Shown: piece by piece, positions 63,691 to 64,000 of the stretch
Layout of the letters: the number at the start of each line of letters is the position of its first letter
Position numbering within the stretch: the stretch's first letter is position 1
Source: Desmodus rotundus
Lineage: Eukaryota; Chordata; Mammalia; Chiroptera; Phyllostomidae
Assembly (NCBI RefSeq): GCF_022682495.2
Contig: NC_071398.1
Span: 90,919,705-90,983,704 of the forward strand
Direction: 5' to 3'
Length of the DNA: 64,000 nt
Position numbers and translations under genes: made by a program
The notes under the pieces: model-generated
What the model was told of the DNA's origin: nothing
Databases searched by the model: none
Seen by the model: the letters and a program-made list of their open reading frames with translations, nothing else

Positions 63691-64000
63691 CGTGATGAGC
63701 CAGTACGCAGGCTATGCGCCATCACGTCTGTCTATTTCCCAAGGGCCAGAACCCATTTTTATTGTTCCAACCTAAGCAAAGTATACCGGGGAAGGTGGTT
63801 TTTTCTGTGTGCTCAGGAAGAGGGAAGCAGGGTTGGTGAGCGCCAGCAAGCCTCTGCGATAGACTGCCGATGATCTAATCGTGGAAGACGTTTTCGTTCT
63901 TGCTTCCACACATAAGACATACTCGCCAAGCGGGACACCCAAGTCCCAGGTGCTGTGCTGTCCTTTCCATCAATTCTGGATGTGGCCTTTCTTAGGCATA
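63691..64000. other. Unassigned DNA
   Basis: Nothing recognisable before the window ends. Confidence 0.4.

Noticed and set aside
1..64000. Vesper-bat Helitron or piggyBac elements
   Set aside because: I looked for the usual termini (for example TCCTATATAATAAAAG) and found none, so I do not narrow the host beyond bats carrying Ves SINEs.

Overview
This window looks like ordinary non-coding DNA from a placental mammal, most probably a bat. The lineage call rests on three tRNA-derived SINEs that match the bat Ves family (5078-5270 plus, 35118-35338 minus, 40544-40723 plus; a fourth, more diverged copy is at 41989-42197 plus). It is supported by young L1-type sequence with a bat-like 3' end and by two short DNA transposons, one mariner-type and one hAT-type. 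Ancient mammalian repeats (L2, MIR, CR1/L3, MER5, MaLR LTRs, old L1) fill much of the rest. I recognise no host protein-coding exon, tRNA, rRNA or functional small RNA. The open frames have random-looking composition or lie inside repeats, so the stretch is best read as intergenic or deeply intronic.

Layout. 1-9 kb: old L1 pieces, a MIR, a Ves SINE and a pair of abutting hairpins. 9-19 kb: AT-rich DNA with plus-strand L1 fragments, a MER2-like Tigger element, an ERV-type LTR and a hAT-Charlie element. 19-37 kb: more GC-rich and less repetitive, with L2, MIR and MER5 relics, an MLT1 LTR, candidate CTCF sites at 19219 and 29990, a CACGTG cluster at 25.1 kb and a short CpG-rich patch at 29.9-30.2 kb. 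37-45 kb: a 210-bp mariner MITE, L1, Ves and MIR copies, and a perfect 16-bp hairpin. 45-52 kb: two minus-strand LTRs of one family, a 1.85-kb L1, a long L2, CR1/L3 and a hAT MITE. 52-64 kb: three minus-strand L1s, an MLT/MST-type LTR, L2 and MIR.

The most notable object is at 60053-62005. It is a 1.95-kb ORF1-only LINE (half-L1, HAL1-like) with its own 5' UTR, an ORF1 broken by one stop codon, no ORF2, a 3' UTR with AATAAA, and a perfect 18-bp target-site duplication. It sits in the opposite orientation inside an older L1 that has its own target-site duplication. Because it lacks ORF2, it must have been copied by reverse transcriptase supplied in trans. No multi-gene system or operon is visible. 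The interest lies in nested transposition, local hairpins and candidate architectural or regulatory sites.
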